From positions 454,831 to 518,830 of the forward strand of contig CM030936.1 of the NCBI GenBank assembly GCA_018136815.1: 64,000 nucleotides of DNA. The letters run 5' to 3'. How positions within the stretch are numbered: position 1 is the first letter of the stretch; the number at the start of each line of letters is the position of its first letter. The position numbers and the translations under genes are program-made. Origin of the DNA: Isochrysis galbana (lineage: Eukaryota; Haptophyta; Isochrysidales; Isochrysidaceae). The notes under the pieces are model-generated. The model did not search any database and was not told the origin of the DNA. It was given only the letters and a program-made list of their open reading frames with translations. Below are positions 1-10,522 of the stretch, in pieces.

Positions 1-93
1 GGGGTGGATGGTTCTCGCCCCCCATGAGGGGAGTCGAGAGAGTGGGGGGGGGGCGCGAGGCCCCCCTCCATGGCGACCACTCATAAGATTAGT
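1..93 (-). mobile_element. 5' end of a LINE-derived element, cut by window edge
   Basis: Read on the minus strand, the element begins at position 93 with the small hairpin ACTAATC-TTAT-GAGTGGT, then CCATGGAG and a GC-rich hairpin. The same 93 bases recur almost exactly at 18336-18245. There the right boundary is fixed by a target-site duplication, so position 93 is very probably the true 5' end. The rest of the element lies outside the window. It points away from the LINE that starts about 20 bases further on. Confidence 0.7.
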
Positions 94-133
94 CAACGTG
101 TCAACGTGAAAAACTATTGTTATAGTTTTAGCG

Positions 134-2311
134 ATGGAGCGCGCGCCGACCGCTCCCCTCTCCCAGCCCCCCGCCGCCACGACGCCCCAACGGGGCCGCC
201 CCAAACCGCCGGAGCCAAAGCGCTCGCAGGCCTCTGCCCCACCAGACACCGACGTCGACATGGCTCCGCCACCCTCGCCTCCTCACCAGCCCCAGAAGCA
301 GGGAACAGGCCGTGCCCTGTTCCCTGCAGAGAAACAGAGCCAGCAACTGGCTCAGCCGCCCAGCTCCACCGTCTCGCCACCCAATCAAGGACTCCCCATG
401 GTGGGTGGCAGCATTGCTGCCACCCCCATGGTGGTAACTCCTACCAGCAGTGCACCCCTCGGGGGCGGGCACTTGACACAACAATCAATCCTTGGAGCTT
501 TTGCTCCCACCAACCAACCAACAACCCATGCGCCCAAGTCGTATGCAGAAGCCACGCATGGGAGCAAACTGAAGGAGCCAGCCCAACAAGCTCTGAAGCA
601 GCCAGCCCAACAACAACCGCAACAGCTGTCGCGCAAGCGGGCCGACCCACAGTCGGATCCCAAAGGGACTCCCACCAACACCACACAACTCGCTCCAATG
701 GAGTTTTATCAAAGCTTCGAAAAGCTAGTGGCACCGCGACTGATGGACATGTTCCACGAAGCCTACCGGACGGGGGCATTACCGGAGGATACATGCTCGG
801 GCGACATAGCTTTGCTCTATAAAAAAGGGGACGCCAGGGACCCGAGGAATTATAGACCAATTACGCTGCTCCAAACGGACTACAAAATCCTCGCCAGGGT
901 CCTAGCTAACAGACTTAAAAAGACGATACATACGATTATCTCTAAGGAGCAAGTGGGCTTCGTGCCTAGGAGGATGATAGGCGAAGCCACCCACCTCCTA
1001 AAACTAGTGCAAGCGTACCTAGACGACACAGAAGAAGAGGGCCTAGCCCTGGCGATAGACTGGGAAAAAGCCTTCGATAGAGTCAGTTGGGATTATTATC
1101 ATAAAGCGATACAAGCGCTGGGCTTCGGCCCTGGTTACTCTAGATGGCTAGCGCTATTAACCAACACGGATTCACTCCCGATCAGATGGATCAAGGCTAA
1201 CGGCAGACGCAGCAATCCCTTCACGATACATTGCGGCATGCCCCAAGGATGCCCGCTATCGCCCCTAGCCTTTCTCCTAGTGGCCGAAGGCCTAACACGT
1301 CTAGTAAACGCCGACCCGGAGATGAAAGGAATCAGGATAGGACCTAGAGAGTTGAGGCTTTCGCAGTTTGCGGATGACACGCAAATTTTAGCAAACTCCT
1401 TCGAGTCATTGGAGAGGGCGATGCACATTCTAGAAAGCTATGGAACCGCCACCGGGGCTAAAGTGAACAAAAGCAAGAGCATACTAATACGAATGGGATC
1501 ACTTACGGGAGCGCAGGTCCCCGAGACGCTAGCTTATCTTAAAACGCTCGGCGAAGGCGAATTTGCGACCATACTAGGAGTCCCATTCTGGGAAGGAACA
1601 GACAATGACTCCTTCTGGGAGAAGCTATACGCCAAGCTTAAAAAGAAAGTCGCAACGTGGAGGGGAATGACGAGTCTCTCCATTCATGGAAGGACCCTAC
1701 TAGTGAACTTCATAATATACGGGACGCCGAGATATTGGCTGTCCACGTCCACCCCGCCGGCGTGGTTCATGGAGGCCATAGATTCTGACGTTCAAACAAT
1801 ACTATGGGATAGATCTCCCCAACTACAGGCGGACGAGTTAGGTTCCTCGCACGAGGGTATAAAATGGATAACTCTTCCGGCGTACCCGAGAGTTGGGACG
1901 AGAGAAGACGGGCCCCTATTGGGTGTCGGACTACTCCCCATGGCCGAACACACGCGAGCGCTTCAAGCGATATGGATAGCCCGCTACCTAAACCCGTCAA
2001 CGGCGGAATGGAAAACTGTCGTAGACCAATGGTTCTGCCGCACCCCCTTAGGGCGCGCGGCGGTCTTCGCGAAGGTCGACGTGAAGAGCCTCACGGCTAG
2101 CATTCGTGGTAATAGCACGCTCCCGGCTTTTTGGAAGCTTGCGCTCGAGAACTTTAGACGGATTAACTTCCATAGGGAAACAAACACACGGGATAAGTCG
2201 GGGCTGAGACCGCCGCCCACTCGGAGACACAGGAGGAAGGGGGGGAATGGTCACCGGGGGGAGGCGCGGGCCACCGGACCATATCTAAGCCCTTCACCCC
2301 TATCCCCCTAG
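134..2311 (+). CDS. LINE ORF: Pro/Gln-rich N-terminus joined to reverse transcriptase
   Basis: The 725-residue frame has a low-complexity Pro/Gln/Ala N-terminal part (about 1-185) followed directly by a non-LTR reverse transcriptase. Visible RT motifs are KKGDARDPRNYRPITLLQ (about 230), AIDWEKAFDRVSWDYY (about 308), GMPQGCPLSPLAFLL (about 370) and the catalytic QFADDTQI (about 411). The stretch ALQAIWIARYL through LPAFWKLALENF is homologous to the fragment at 8789-7818. Family members normally carry an apurinic-type endonuclease before the RT; none is present. The frame enters the RT at MEFYQSFEKLV, just where the RT linker is expected, which suggests an in-frame internal deletion. After about residue 685 the frame runs into the 3' tail, so the natural C-terminus is also missing. 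Start chosen at the ATG because the same Met-Glu-Arg-Ala start recurs at 23190 and 56820. It was probably mobilised in trans, if it moved in this form. Confidence 0.8.
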   Translation: MERAPTAPLSQPPAATTPQRGRPKPPEPKRSQASAPPDTDVDMAPPPSPPHQPQKQGTGRALFPAEKQSQQLAQPPSSTVSPPNQGLPMVGGSIAATPMVVTPTSSAPLGGGHLTQQSILGAFAPTNQPTTHAPKSYAEATHGSKLKEPAQQALKQPAQQQPQQLSRKRADPQSDPKGTPTNTTQLAPMEFYQSFEKLVAPRLMDMFHEAYRTGALPEDTCSGDIALLYKKGDARDPRNYRPITLLQTDYKILARVLANRLKKTIHTIISKEQVGFVPRRMIGEATHLLKLVQAYLDDTEEEGLALAIDWEKAFDRVSWDYYHKAIQALGFGPGYSRWLALLTNTDSLPIRWIKANGRRSNPFTIHCGMPQGCPLSPLAFLLVAEGLTRLVNADPEMKGIRIGPRELRLSQFADDTQILANSFESLERAMHILESYGTATGAKVNKSKSILIRMGSLTGAQVPETLAYLKTLGEGEFATILGVPFWEGTDNDSFWEKLYAKLKKKVATWRGMTSLSIHGRTLLVNFIIYGTPRYWLSTSTPPAWFMEAIDSDVQTILWDRSPQLQADELGSSHEGIKWITLPAYPRVGTREDGPLLGVGLLPMAEHTRALQAIWIARYLNPSTAEWKTVVDQWFCRTPLGRAAVFAKVDVKSLTASIRGNSTLPAFWKLALENFRRINFHRETNTRDKSGLRPPPTRRHRRKGGNGHRGEARATGPYLSPSPLSP

Positions 2312-2465
2312 TAGTGCACGGGGGGAGTCGCCTTATGGCGGGGGGAGAAGGGCCGGGGGAGTGGGAGTGTAGAAAGTTTTCCTACGTGAGTAGAAAGTAG
2401 AGGGTCCACGGCCGCGTGTGCGGTGAGACTATTAAAAGGTTTAATTTAATTTAATTTAAATAAAT
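2191..2465 (+). repeat. LINE 3' tail, copy 1
   Basis: It begins GGATAAGTCGGGGCTGAG and ends GTGAGACTATTAAAAGG plus a TTTAA run. The block of about 245 bases is nearly identical to 58135-58382 and clearly related to 59091-59352. It includes a small CGCC-TTAT-GGCG stem-loop. In non-LTR elements the 3' tail is usually what the reverse transcriptase recognises, which fits its preservation in otherwise deleted copies. Confidence 0.8.
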
Positions 2466-2691
2466 GCTAGTCTAGCAGCTGCGATTAGCTCGTGGAGGGT
2501 CGCTATTGCGAGGTCGAGAGAGAGGAGGGAGCGGTCTAAATCAGCCGCCCTAGGACGAGAGCACCTACACCTACACCTCACTGTGTAGAGCCGTGCTTTC
2601 GTCGTAAGTTGTCGTGCCCAAGCCCATTTGGCAGATTGAAGGGATCGCGCGCAGCAATTCAACTCTCGAATGCTGATATGTGCCGGACAGG
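2466..2691. other. Short spacer downstream of the Pin1-type gene
   Basis: Unique-looking sequence between the LINE end and the stop codon of the prolyl isomerase gene; it should hold that gene's 3' UTR. No further structure recognised. Confidence 0.4.
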
Positions 2692-5600
2692 TCAGCCTGT
2701 TCTAAGGATGAGATGCACTCCTGAGGGGGTCACGACGCAGTCGCTCAACTGGCCAACTTCTAGTGCCAATACGGCTTCTTCGAACTCAGGTTGCATGTAG
2801 CCCGCACCAAACCAGCCAAGATCACCCCCAAACTTGGCGGTATCGCAATCGGAATGGCGCATGGCTAGCTCTTCCATCGTCGCCTCTCCCCTCTCAATCT
2901 GCGCCCGGAACCCTCGCAACGTGGCAGCGGTGGCCGACTCGCTCCGCTTGCGGATGTCGACGCCGTCCGGGTCCCTCCACGACGCGAGGCGCCGCGAAGC
3001 ATTGTTCTTGAGTAGGATGTGCGACGCCCGTGCGATGGCTGGCGGCGCGACGCGCGAGTTGAGGGCGTCGCGCCAAGTATCGCGGTCTGCGGCGTCGGCT
3101 AGGCTGAGCGAGAACACTTCTCCGTTGGAATCGCTGATCGAGAGCTCAAAGCTGCGATAGTGCGGGACGAGTGGCGCGACGTCGGCGACGCGCTTTCGTT
3201 GGGGAGTTGCGGGGCCGATGCGGCACCACCCAAAGTGGGGAGCGACGCTCAAAGACCACCAAAAGGGCGACTTGCAAATGCTTGACCAGCGAGCGCGCCC
3301 GATGCACATAGCAGCTGCAGGCGCACCCGTCAGCATCCTCGTCGTCCACGTCTGTTGCGTCGCAAGCATGTAGCAGCAAGGCCTCAGAGGGCGGCTCACG
3401 CGCGCCTCCAGGGGGATCGTAGAGGAGCAGAATCTGTCACATGCACGCACGATGGCGGTCATGAGGATGGTGCGGCGCCCATGAGGCTCATCTGAACAAA
3501 CGGTTAGGCGCGCAGCCCGCCGACTAGTGCACGTATGCACAAGACGCTCGGCGGAGTGAGGCAGCGAGGGACTCGAAAAGGCGATGCCGGCGCGCTCGAT
3601 CGCACCTGCCCCCGGAGCTCAGCAATGTACATGCCATACCCATCTCCCTCCCACACACGGCAAGCACCGCGGTGGCTAGGCTCTGCCGTCAGCGACACAA
3701 AAGCCTGCGCTGTGAGCATGAGTAGGTTGCGCGTGCGCTCGTCTTCCATGAGCAGCAGCAGCTCTGCGGCCTCGTCATCTGTGGGGCTCCCCGCGTTTGC
3801 GTCGGGCCGCGCGCCCTCGCGGCTGGGGTCCCAACGAAGAACCGCGCCGCGTGCGGATTGCCGATTCGCGTGGAAGGAGGCGTCCGCCCACGTCGCTGCG
3901 ATGCGATGGTGCACAGCAGGATCGGTGGCCGACTGTTGCGACTGCACAACCACACCTTGGCTCTTTAGCGCGAGGGTGCAGGTCTCGCCGTCAGAACGGC
4001 TTACGCTAAAATATGCCTCGCCCGCTAGGATGTAGCCCTTCAGCTCGTCACGATCTTCCACAGGCAGGCGCACCTGGGAGCCGGAGAGCGGGGTAGGGGA
4101 GGGCGGGGGCAGAGCATGGGTGACGACGAGCCGCGGCATGCAGAAGGAGGGTCCGGAGCAGCGCGCGGCAGCAGTCTTCGTGGCTAGCAGCGCGGAGCAA
4201 TGGAGGCTGGTGTGCGCACTGCGGTGGCGGTTGCCTCGGTCGCCCCCTCAAGCAACCGGCCTGTGGAGCTTGTGCATCGCCACTCGGCAAAGAGGAAGCA
4301 GCCGACGTCGTCTGCCGCGAGCTTATGCTGTAAGCCTGACGTTGCGGGCAAACGAGCAAGGGTGGTTGCCACCCGCCGCCCATGTGCATGCCGGGGGTTC
4401 AGGAGGTGCGGAGGTCGCGCGCCGCAGGGCACCAGCTGCTGCTCACCCATCGAGCCCTCCACGGGATCCCAGCTCGCGCCGTCGGGCGATCGGTGCCACT
4501 GCGCCGCAAAATTCGTCACGGAAAGGCTTAACTCGTCGGAAAGCTCGATGGTGAGGCAAGATCCGAGGCACGTTTCGCCAACCAGCCGTGCCACTAGGGT
4601 CTCATCGCCGTCAAGCCTGTCAGATGCTTGCATCCCGTCCACCCCAGCCTCATCCTCCGCCACCGTGTTTGGTAGCGTGCGCGTAGCGAGCGCATCTGCC
4701 CCAGAACGAGGGTGCGTGATGGCGGTCATGGCCTCTGTGTCGGCCACCTCGGATACTGTGTCGCTATCGGTGTTCAAGAGTGGCGATGGCGCAAGATGCC
4801 TCATCGCAAGCGGTGCCTCATCAGCAGCCTCGAAGGCTCCGTCGGGATCCTCTTCGTCGGCGCTCATGTCCTCTGTCATGCCGTCGGAGACGCTTGCACT
4901 ACACTCGTTGGCCGACCTTGCACTAACCGATCGTGCGGGCATTTGGGGCACGAGCGTCTCGCTTGCACCCGGGAGAGCCTTGACGGTGTGCACGAGCGAG
5001 GCGTCGGCCAGCGCATCGTCCGCCGCCCCGTCGGCCGAGCCGGAAGCAACCGCCGCGTCTCCCCGACCCGACAGCCCGGTGTTTGCAGCCGTTGCCTCCC
5101 CATTCGCAGCGTGTGCCTGAGTCACCGCCTCCGCTCTCCCTCCGGAATTCGCGCTGCCACTTTCTGATCTTGCCGCCTCGCTGGATTGCCTCTCCGCCTC
5201 CAACTGCTCCACTGCCTCTATCGCCGCGCGCGCGGCCGCTTCCATAGCCGCAAGATCAAGCTTGCTATCCGGCGCTGCAGACCCGTCCTGCTCTACTGAT
5301 GTAGCCGAAATGCCGCTCAGTCCCAAGTTGCCAGGGGCAGTGGTGGTGTTAACGCAAGGCGATGCAGTGTGATGCCCCATCTCGCCGTCGAGATTGGCAG
5401 CCTTGGCGCCAGTATCGATTAGACCGCGCTTTGCAGCATTCAACGCTACTCTATCGAGCCCAAACTCAACGCATCCACTGGCGACGGTAAGAGACGTGAT
5501 GAACGGAGGACCACAGGGCGGGGATAACGATTCGACGTAGCTCCTCGCAGGCGCCTGCACCTCAGGTGCCAACGGCTTCGAGCCACATCTCAGTTCGTCG

Positions 5601-6477
5601 AGGCGGATGGAGAGACTGACGCAGATATAGCCATACCCGAGGACGCGCACCGTCACGTCCTGCTGGCCGAGGCGAGGTAATGTGAATCGCTGGGCGCACC
5701 CTCGGGCGCCGTCTCATAGGGCAACGTGCGTGCATAGCAGCTCCCTCCCTGATTCCATTGCCCTTTCCCTTTCTAATCCCCGCTCTCTTGCTCCATGCCG
5801 CCCTTTCCACCTCCGTTCCCGTTCTTTTCCCCCACTTCGTCGCTCTGCTATTCACCACTCCTCCTTCTCTTTCTCCTCCTGCACCTGCAACCCCTCACCT
5901 ATCGTTGGGTTCGTCGGACCCCTCCAGCTGCTACCTCTCCCCTCTGTGTTTGTCCCTACTCTCATTCTCTTTCTCGGTTTCTTCGTCTGGCTTGCTCGCT
6001 TTCTTGCTTGCTCCGTACCGCCTTCTCCTGACCTCTTCCCCTGAAACCTCCTTGACCCAGCCTTGCTGCATGCCTACATGTCTGCCTCTTGCCAACCTCT
6101 CCTTCCCTCCCTCCCTCTTGCTCCCCCCTGGCCCCCTGGCCCCGCCCCTCCCCCTCTTCTCCCCTCCTCCCTTCTCTCCTCCGCGTTTGGACTCCCCCCC
6201 CCCACCCACCCACCCACCACCACCACACCACCACACCACACACACAGATAGCCCCCCCCCCACATACACACACAGCGGGCTCTTGGGCAGCGCTCGCCTG
6301 CTCTCCGACCACCAGCTGACGTGCACCGATGTGCACGCGCGCGAGGTGCTCGCCGCTCTCAGAAGTGAGTGTGAGGACGCAGCCGTCGGCTACCAGCGCC
6401 ACCGAACCACGCGCCGCGCCCACGCCCCGCGAGCGCACCCAGCGCAGCGAGCGCAGCGACGCCGACGCCGTCGGCAT
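2692..6477 (-). CDS. Pin1-type parvulin prolyl isomerase with PH-like region
   Basis: The last exon ends with a parvulin domain of the Pin1 class: ASHILLKN, SRRLASWRDP, FRAQIERGEATMEELAMRHSDC, AKFGGDLGWFGAGYMQPEFEEAV and VVTPSGVHLILRTG before the TGA at 2694-2692. Such enzymes isomerise phospho-Ser/Thr-Pro bonds. In front of it FELSISDSNGEVFSLSLADAADRDTWRDAL resembles the last strand and helix of a PH domain, in place of the WW domain usual in Pin1. Proposed exons: 6477-6274 (ATG at 6477, donor at 6273); 5662 to somewhere between 4460 and 4190 (acceptor CCAG at 5663, phase 0), a long acidic Ala/Ser/Glu-rich region; 4073 to about 3590; and about 3203-2692. The first intron is a 610-base purine-rich tract on the coding strand. 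The second donor is uncertain. The middle exons are unrecognised. Confidence 0.7.
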
Positions 6478-6763
6478 CGCCCCTCCCGCCAAAATCGCGG
6501 CACGCCGCGCGGGAGAGGAAGAAAGAGGAGAGTACAGTACTACTATCTGATTTTTCTATTGTAGACGTGTCAGTTCTACTGTTCTACTGCCGGTGTGACA
6601 ACGTCGTCGTTTACCCCGTCGCTAAAGTGCGCTAGCCGATTGATGAAGTCGCATCCCGTCGAAAGAGGACCAGGCGGTAGTTTTTTTTTACTTAATTGTG
6701 GGCGTCCGCTCGAGCGCCAGCGCGGAAACGTGAAACGTGCGTGCGCATATGCACGTCGCACGT
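6478..6763 (-). other. Upstream region of the Pin1-type gene
   Basis: About 290 bases between the proposed start codon and the tandem repeat. It should contain the 5' UTR and promoter. I see no TATA-like box that stands out and no other gene. Confidence 0.3.
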
Positions 6764-7313
6764 CGTGCGTTCACGCGTTCACTCTTTCCGATGGGGGGGG
6801 GGGGGGCGTGCAGACGCCGTGCGTGCGCGCATAGCAAGGCACCCAATGCATACAATTACGTAAAAGGGCAATACAATACTAAGTTTCTCACTGGACATGT
6901 GTGATGAGTTGCAATCACCCAGGTGCACGCCGTGCGTAGTGCATCGGGTCCCCCGCGGGGACGCCGTGCGTGCGCACAACAACTTTTCGCCTATGGTGCC
7001 GGGGTTTCGTCAGATGCGCATTGAAGTTTTCCGCAGACGCACGCCGCAGACGCCGTGCGTGCGCATAGCGACTTTTTCTACATGGTGCCCCTGTGGTACC
7101 CAAGACACACAAAAATTACGTAAACATGCAAACAACATGAAGTTTTTCATGGGACATATGTGATGAATTGCAATCACCCAGGTGCACGCCGTGCGTGCGT
7201 AATGCGATGTGCATCGGGTCCCCCCACGGGGACGCCGTGCGTGCGCAGCACAACAACTTTTTCTCCTCCTATGGAGGTGCACGCCGTGCGTTCATGCGTT
7301 CACTCTTTCCGCG
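6764..7313. repeat. Tandem array, unit about 261 bp, two units plus partial
   Basis: CGTGCGTTCACGCGTTCACT at 6764 returns at 7287 with one change, two periods later. The internal block ATTACGTAAA ... TGATGAGTTGCAATCACCCA at 6856 returns at 7116. Within each unit ACGCCGTGCGTGCG is repeated several more times, so a short GTGCG-rich motif is nested in the longer unit. No coding potential. Confidence 0.75.
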
Positions 7314-7775
7314 GGGGAACTCTGGGCGCGCAGTGCCGGAGGAACCCAAGGGCACCCCCCCCCTGGGACCGGTGGTTTATTAAAGTTAAATTGTATGGTG
7401 AGAACATTCACGTAAACAGATGAACTGCCTCTCGGTCATCGGCCCTCCCCACCCCACCCAGTGTGACTCAAGAAAAAAACTTCTTAATAATCTCGCCGCG
7501 CGCGCGACCCTGCACAGCCTCCCTGCAGCCACGCCCGCTTCCCTTATCACCCCTCCACCTGCCTGCCATGCGGCTCGTTCGTCCCCTCGTGCTCTACCTA
7601 GGGGCTGGGAGTAGTAGGTTTCCAGTGGCAGATGGTGGTGTACCGGTCCTCGATGGTTTAGCACTCTCCTTCCTCTTGCGCCATCGATCGGGCTACCGGC
7701 TGTTTCGTTATTCTTCCTTGCGCTGGGCGCCGGGCACCTGAGGTCCAGTGTGTGTCTGTACCCCGGGGGGTGTCC
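7314..7775. other. No gene recognised; probable LINE-derivative body
   Basis: About 460 bases downstream, on the minus strand, of the hairpin end at 7832. By analogy with the 750-870 bp copies elsewhere this may be the body of that element, but I could not find its 3' end or a target-site duplication. Confidence 0.3.
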
Positions 7776-7832
7776 GCGATGGAGAGAGGGGGGCGCGAGG
7801 CCCCCATTGACCCCCACTTATAAAAGTAGGTT
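7776..7832 (-). mobile_element. 5' hairpin end of LINE-derived element (copy c)
   Basis: On the minus strand the end reads ACCTACTT-TTAT-AAGTGGGGGT followed by CAATGGGGGCCTCGCGCC. The form is nearly the same at 56439 (plus strand). It overlaps the last codons of the RT fragment 8789-7818, so the junction of the two elements lies near 7832. Confidence 0.65.
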
Positions 7833-8789
7833 CTTGTTGGATTTGTATCCTTCCCCCCACTTCGCCGGTGGGGATGGGTCTAGGTTTGGTGGCGCGCTTC
7901 GCGCGTGGTCCCCAACAATCGGGGTTCCTGTGTACGAGAGCTCTACGTCGTACCATGTGTTGTTTATGTTGGCGTAGTATTCGCCGTCTTGGGTTATGTG
8001 TATTGTCGTTTTCGGAGTTCCCGCGTCCGGGCGCTCGGCCTCCGTGTCCTCGCTCATACGAGCTACGTCGTCCTCCTGCGACGATGACTCTATTACGTGT
8101 TTTGCGTGGGTTTCTATGTCTTTCCACGATCCTAGGAATTTGTCTCTTGGGATGTATTCTCCTTTAAAATGTATGTACGTGTCGTTGTTTCTTAAGTATT
8201 GTTCACATTCTTCCACGGTGTAACATGCTGTACATGTGAAGTCTTTATATACGTTGTGTATGGCATTGCATTCTAGCTTGCTCCATAGTTTCGCCCATAG
8301 CGGGCTTATGTTTGGGCCGGTATGGGTTGGGTTGCTCCAAATGGGCTGAGACAGGGCTCCTTCCCTGCTCATTTTGGTCGGGGTTAGGTGTAGCGATCTT
8401 ATGTTTGTTAGGGCTTGTTTCCAGAAAGCCGGGAGTTTGCTCGCCCCTTTTATCCCGTCGGTTAATTTGTGTGTAGGTATGTCGGCGACTACAGCGGCTC
8501 TTCCTAGATGTGTGCGACAAAACCACGTGTCCAGTATTTGTTTCCACTGGGCTTGTCTGGCGTCCAGGTAGTTCAGTATCCATTTGGCTTGAAGCGCTTT
8601 TATGTGGTTTTTCCAGTCCAGGAGGCCCAGTCCAAGGTGGGGCCCCTCCGTCGCTTCTCCCTTCAGTGGTATTTCCGGGTGTTTAACCCATTGAAGCTTG
8701 CGTCCGGTCCTTTGGTTTGTCCACAGCACTCTATCCACCGATTGTTTTATCGCCTTGTCACGAGACTGCATGTCGCCGCCAAAGTTCAT
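7818..8789 (-). pseudogene. 5'-truncated LINE ORF, C-terminal part of RT protein
   Basis: 323 codons are open but there is no RT catalytic core. Segments HLGLGLLDWKNHIKALQAKW, WFCRTHLGRAAVV and SKLPAFWKQALTNIRSLHL align with LLGVGLLPMAEHTRALQAIW, WFCRTPLGRAAVF and STLPAFWKLALENFRRINF of the ORF at 134-2311. Here the protein continues past the point where the first copy is deleted, into a Cys/His-bearing tail (CNAIHNVYKDFTCTACYTVEEC). This shows what the intact C-terminus of the family looks like. 5' truncation is typical of incomplete reverse transcription. Confidence 0.75.
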
Positions 8790-8799
8790 GACGGAGTCC

Positions 8800-9411
8800 T
8801 GGCTTCACTGAAGAAAAAACTTCGGACCAGCACCTTCCCAGTTGGAAAATTTTTTTATTCAACGCGCGGAAGATGGCGGCGTGCACGGTGTCGCCCGCGG
8901 TCTCGGGCTCGTAGTGGGCCGTAATGGAGCGGAGAGCGAGCGCGCGGGGGTAGGGGTTGCCGACCACGTCGTGGGGACAGGGCAGGTCGAAGCCTGCCAC
9001 CAGCGCCGCCGAGCGGGAAGGAAGAGGAGCCGGCTGGGCGCCGTCGTCGTCCCACTCGGAGTCGGAGGCAGGCGGCAGGCGGTTCAGAGCCCCTGAGCTG
9101 GCCCAGCTGGCCCTCTGGGGGGACCCGAGGGTCCCCTCAGAGGGGGGCCATGGCGCGCGCAGACATCGCACGCCCGTAAGAGAATGAAGAGAACGACGAG
9201 GAAAGCACGACAAAAAATCGACACGATCTGACCCCAAGAAAGGTAAGACTCAAGCCTGTTTACAGTAGGTTTACAGGTCGACACCCGACGCGACTGGCGG
9301 ACACCGCGAAAGCGCGACGCCAGACGAGAACGACCCAAGAGGCGGGGCCGCAGAACAAAAAAGTCAGAGTAAGGTAAGCGACGCGCGCGTTTACGTTTGT
9401 CCGCAGAGGTA
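8800..9411 (-). other. Unassigned stretch with a coding-like minus-strand frame
   Basis: On the minus strand, about 9070-8860 reads as an acidic then mixed peptide (SEWDDDGAQPAPLPSR, AGFDLPCPHDVVGNPYP, ITAHYEPETAGDTVHAAIF) that looks more like protein than the surrounding DNA. It runs into the RT fragment. It could be the end of a gene interrupted by the LINE, or an ORF1 remnant. Not recognised. Confidence 0.25.
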
Positions 9412-9414
9412 GAA

Positions 9415-9605
9415 CTGACAGGCCCGCCCCAGCCGGCCCCCCACCCGCCTGGCCCGTCGTAGTGCACGCGGGCTCACCCCCCGTAGGGGGGGTAGCGGAA
9501 GCGGGGGTGAGAGTGTGGGGTATAGGCGATGGCGAGTGAGATACCGGAGGGGTGTGAGTCAGTAGCAGCATTGCGGGCGCCTTCAAGAATATTATTTTTT
9601 TTTTG
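9415..9605 (+). repeat. Dispersed repeat B, left copy of an inverted pair
   Basis: CTGACAGGCC ... CCACCCGCCTGGCCCGTCGT ... AGAGTGTGGGG ... CTTCAAGAATATT is repeated in reverse orientation at 12172-11960. It starts with TAGTGCACG(C)GGG, like the LINE 3' tail at 2191, and ends in an A/T run, so it may be the 3' tail of a sister LINE family. Weaker resemblances exist at 33500-33640 and, reversed, 16450-16300. Confidence 0.65.
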
Positions 9606-10522
9606 AGTGAGGGCAACTGGCGCGGCGCGCGGCGCGAGCTGAGCGAGCGGCGCAAACGCGAGCCCGTGCCTCGCGCGTCGTGCATTTGCTCTTTGCTCGG
9701 CCAGGCATGGGGGATGGCAATGGCTGCGGGCCCAGGGGCAGGAGGGCTTCACCTCGCCGCGGCATGGCGCTGGTGCGCGCAGGCTCTGTCTGTGTCTTTC
9801 GTAATCATCCTGCGATCGAGTAAGTATTTGTTATTCAGCCTCTTTATTAACGTGATCTAAGGGGATGTAAGGGCGGTGTCGTGGCAGTGACAGGGTAACC
9901 TAGGATAAGTAGGCGTGTAGCCCGGAAACTTCAGATGTTTTTTTTTATTAACGTGATCTACCCTATCCCCTCTGTGGGACTTTCCTAGTGACCCCCAGCC
10001 AAGCCACGCGCTCTTTCTTGCTCTGCAAGGGTGTTTGTTGTTTTCGCGCGTAGACCCCCACACCCACCCAAATATCCACCAAGTATCCAGAGCACCCAAG
10101 GAAATATCCAGAGATAGCTAGTCCTGCCAAAATTCGCCCAAATATCCAGTAGATGTATCCGGATACTTCTGCCAAGGCCTAGGCCTAGTTAGCCCAGAAA
10201 TCTTCGGATGTTTTTCTTGACCTAAAGTGCGCACTCTCACCCAGCTAGATATGGCTGCACCAATATCACGGCCGTTTGTTCCGCCCTCTAGCTCAAGCTA
10301 CCACGCTACAACAGAGCTGGTGTAGATAGGTGTAGAGGGGGCATATCGCCCGCAAACTCCGCCAGACGCCATACGCAGCGCTGCATGGTAAGTGTGGGCA
10401 CTTGGAAAACATGAGTCCAAGGGGCCCGCGCCACTGACACGCGCGAGTGGAGTGCGTAGAAGGTGGGCAATAAGAATCGTGGGCGTCAGCAAGGGCTTTC
10501 TGCCGCAGAGAGGTGCGTCTTC
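9606..10522. other. Spacer with short internal repeats
   Basis: No gene seen. TATTAACGTGATCTA occurs at 9845 and 9946, and TAGCCC(A/G)GAAA followed by GATGTTTTT occurs at 9917 and 10190. A segment at about 10125-10165 (CCAAATATCCAGTAGATGTA) has a reverse-oriented relative at about 42620-42570. These look like pieces of AT-rich non-autonomous transposons. Confidence 0.4.

Larger units (their letters stand above)
110..2465 (+). mobile_element. Non-LTR retrotransposon (LINE), internally deleted
   Basis: This is the best-preserved LINE in the window. It has a 5' hairpin directly before the ORF (AAACTAT-TGTT-ATAGTTT, about 107-127), one open frame with a reverse transcriptase, a GC-rich 3' tail from 2191, and a terminal TTTAA-rich simple repeat at about 2441-2465. 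The tail is shared with copies at 58135, 59091 and, on the minus strand, 16912-16822. The exact 5' boundary and a target-site duplication were not found, so the outer limits are approximate. Confidence 0.75.

Noticed and set aside
5758-6564. Pro/Ser/Leu-rich plus-strand frame of 268 codons
   Set aside because: It lies within the pyrimidine-rich first intron of the minus-strand Pin1-type gene.
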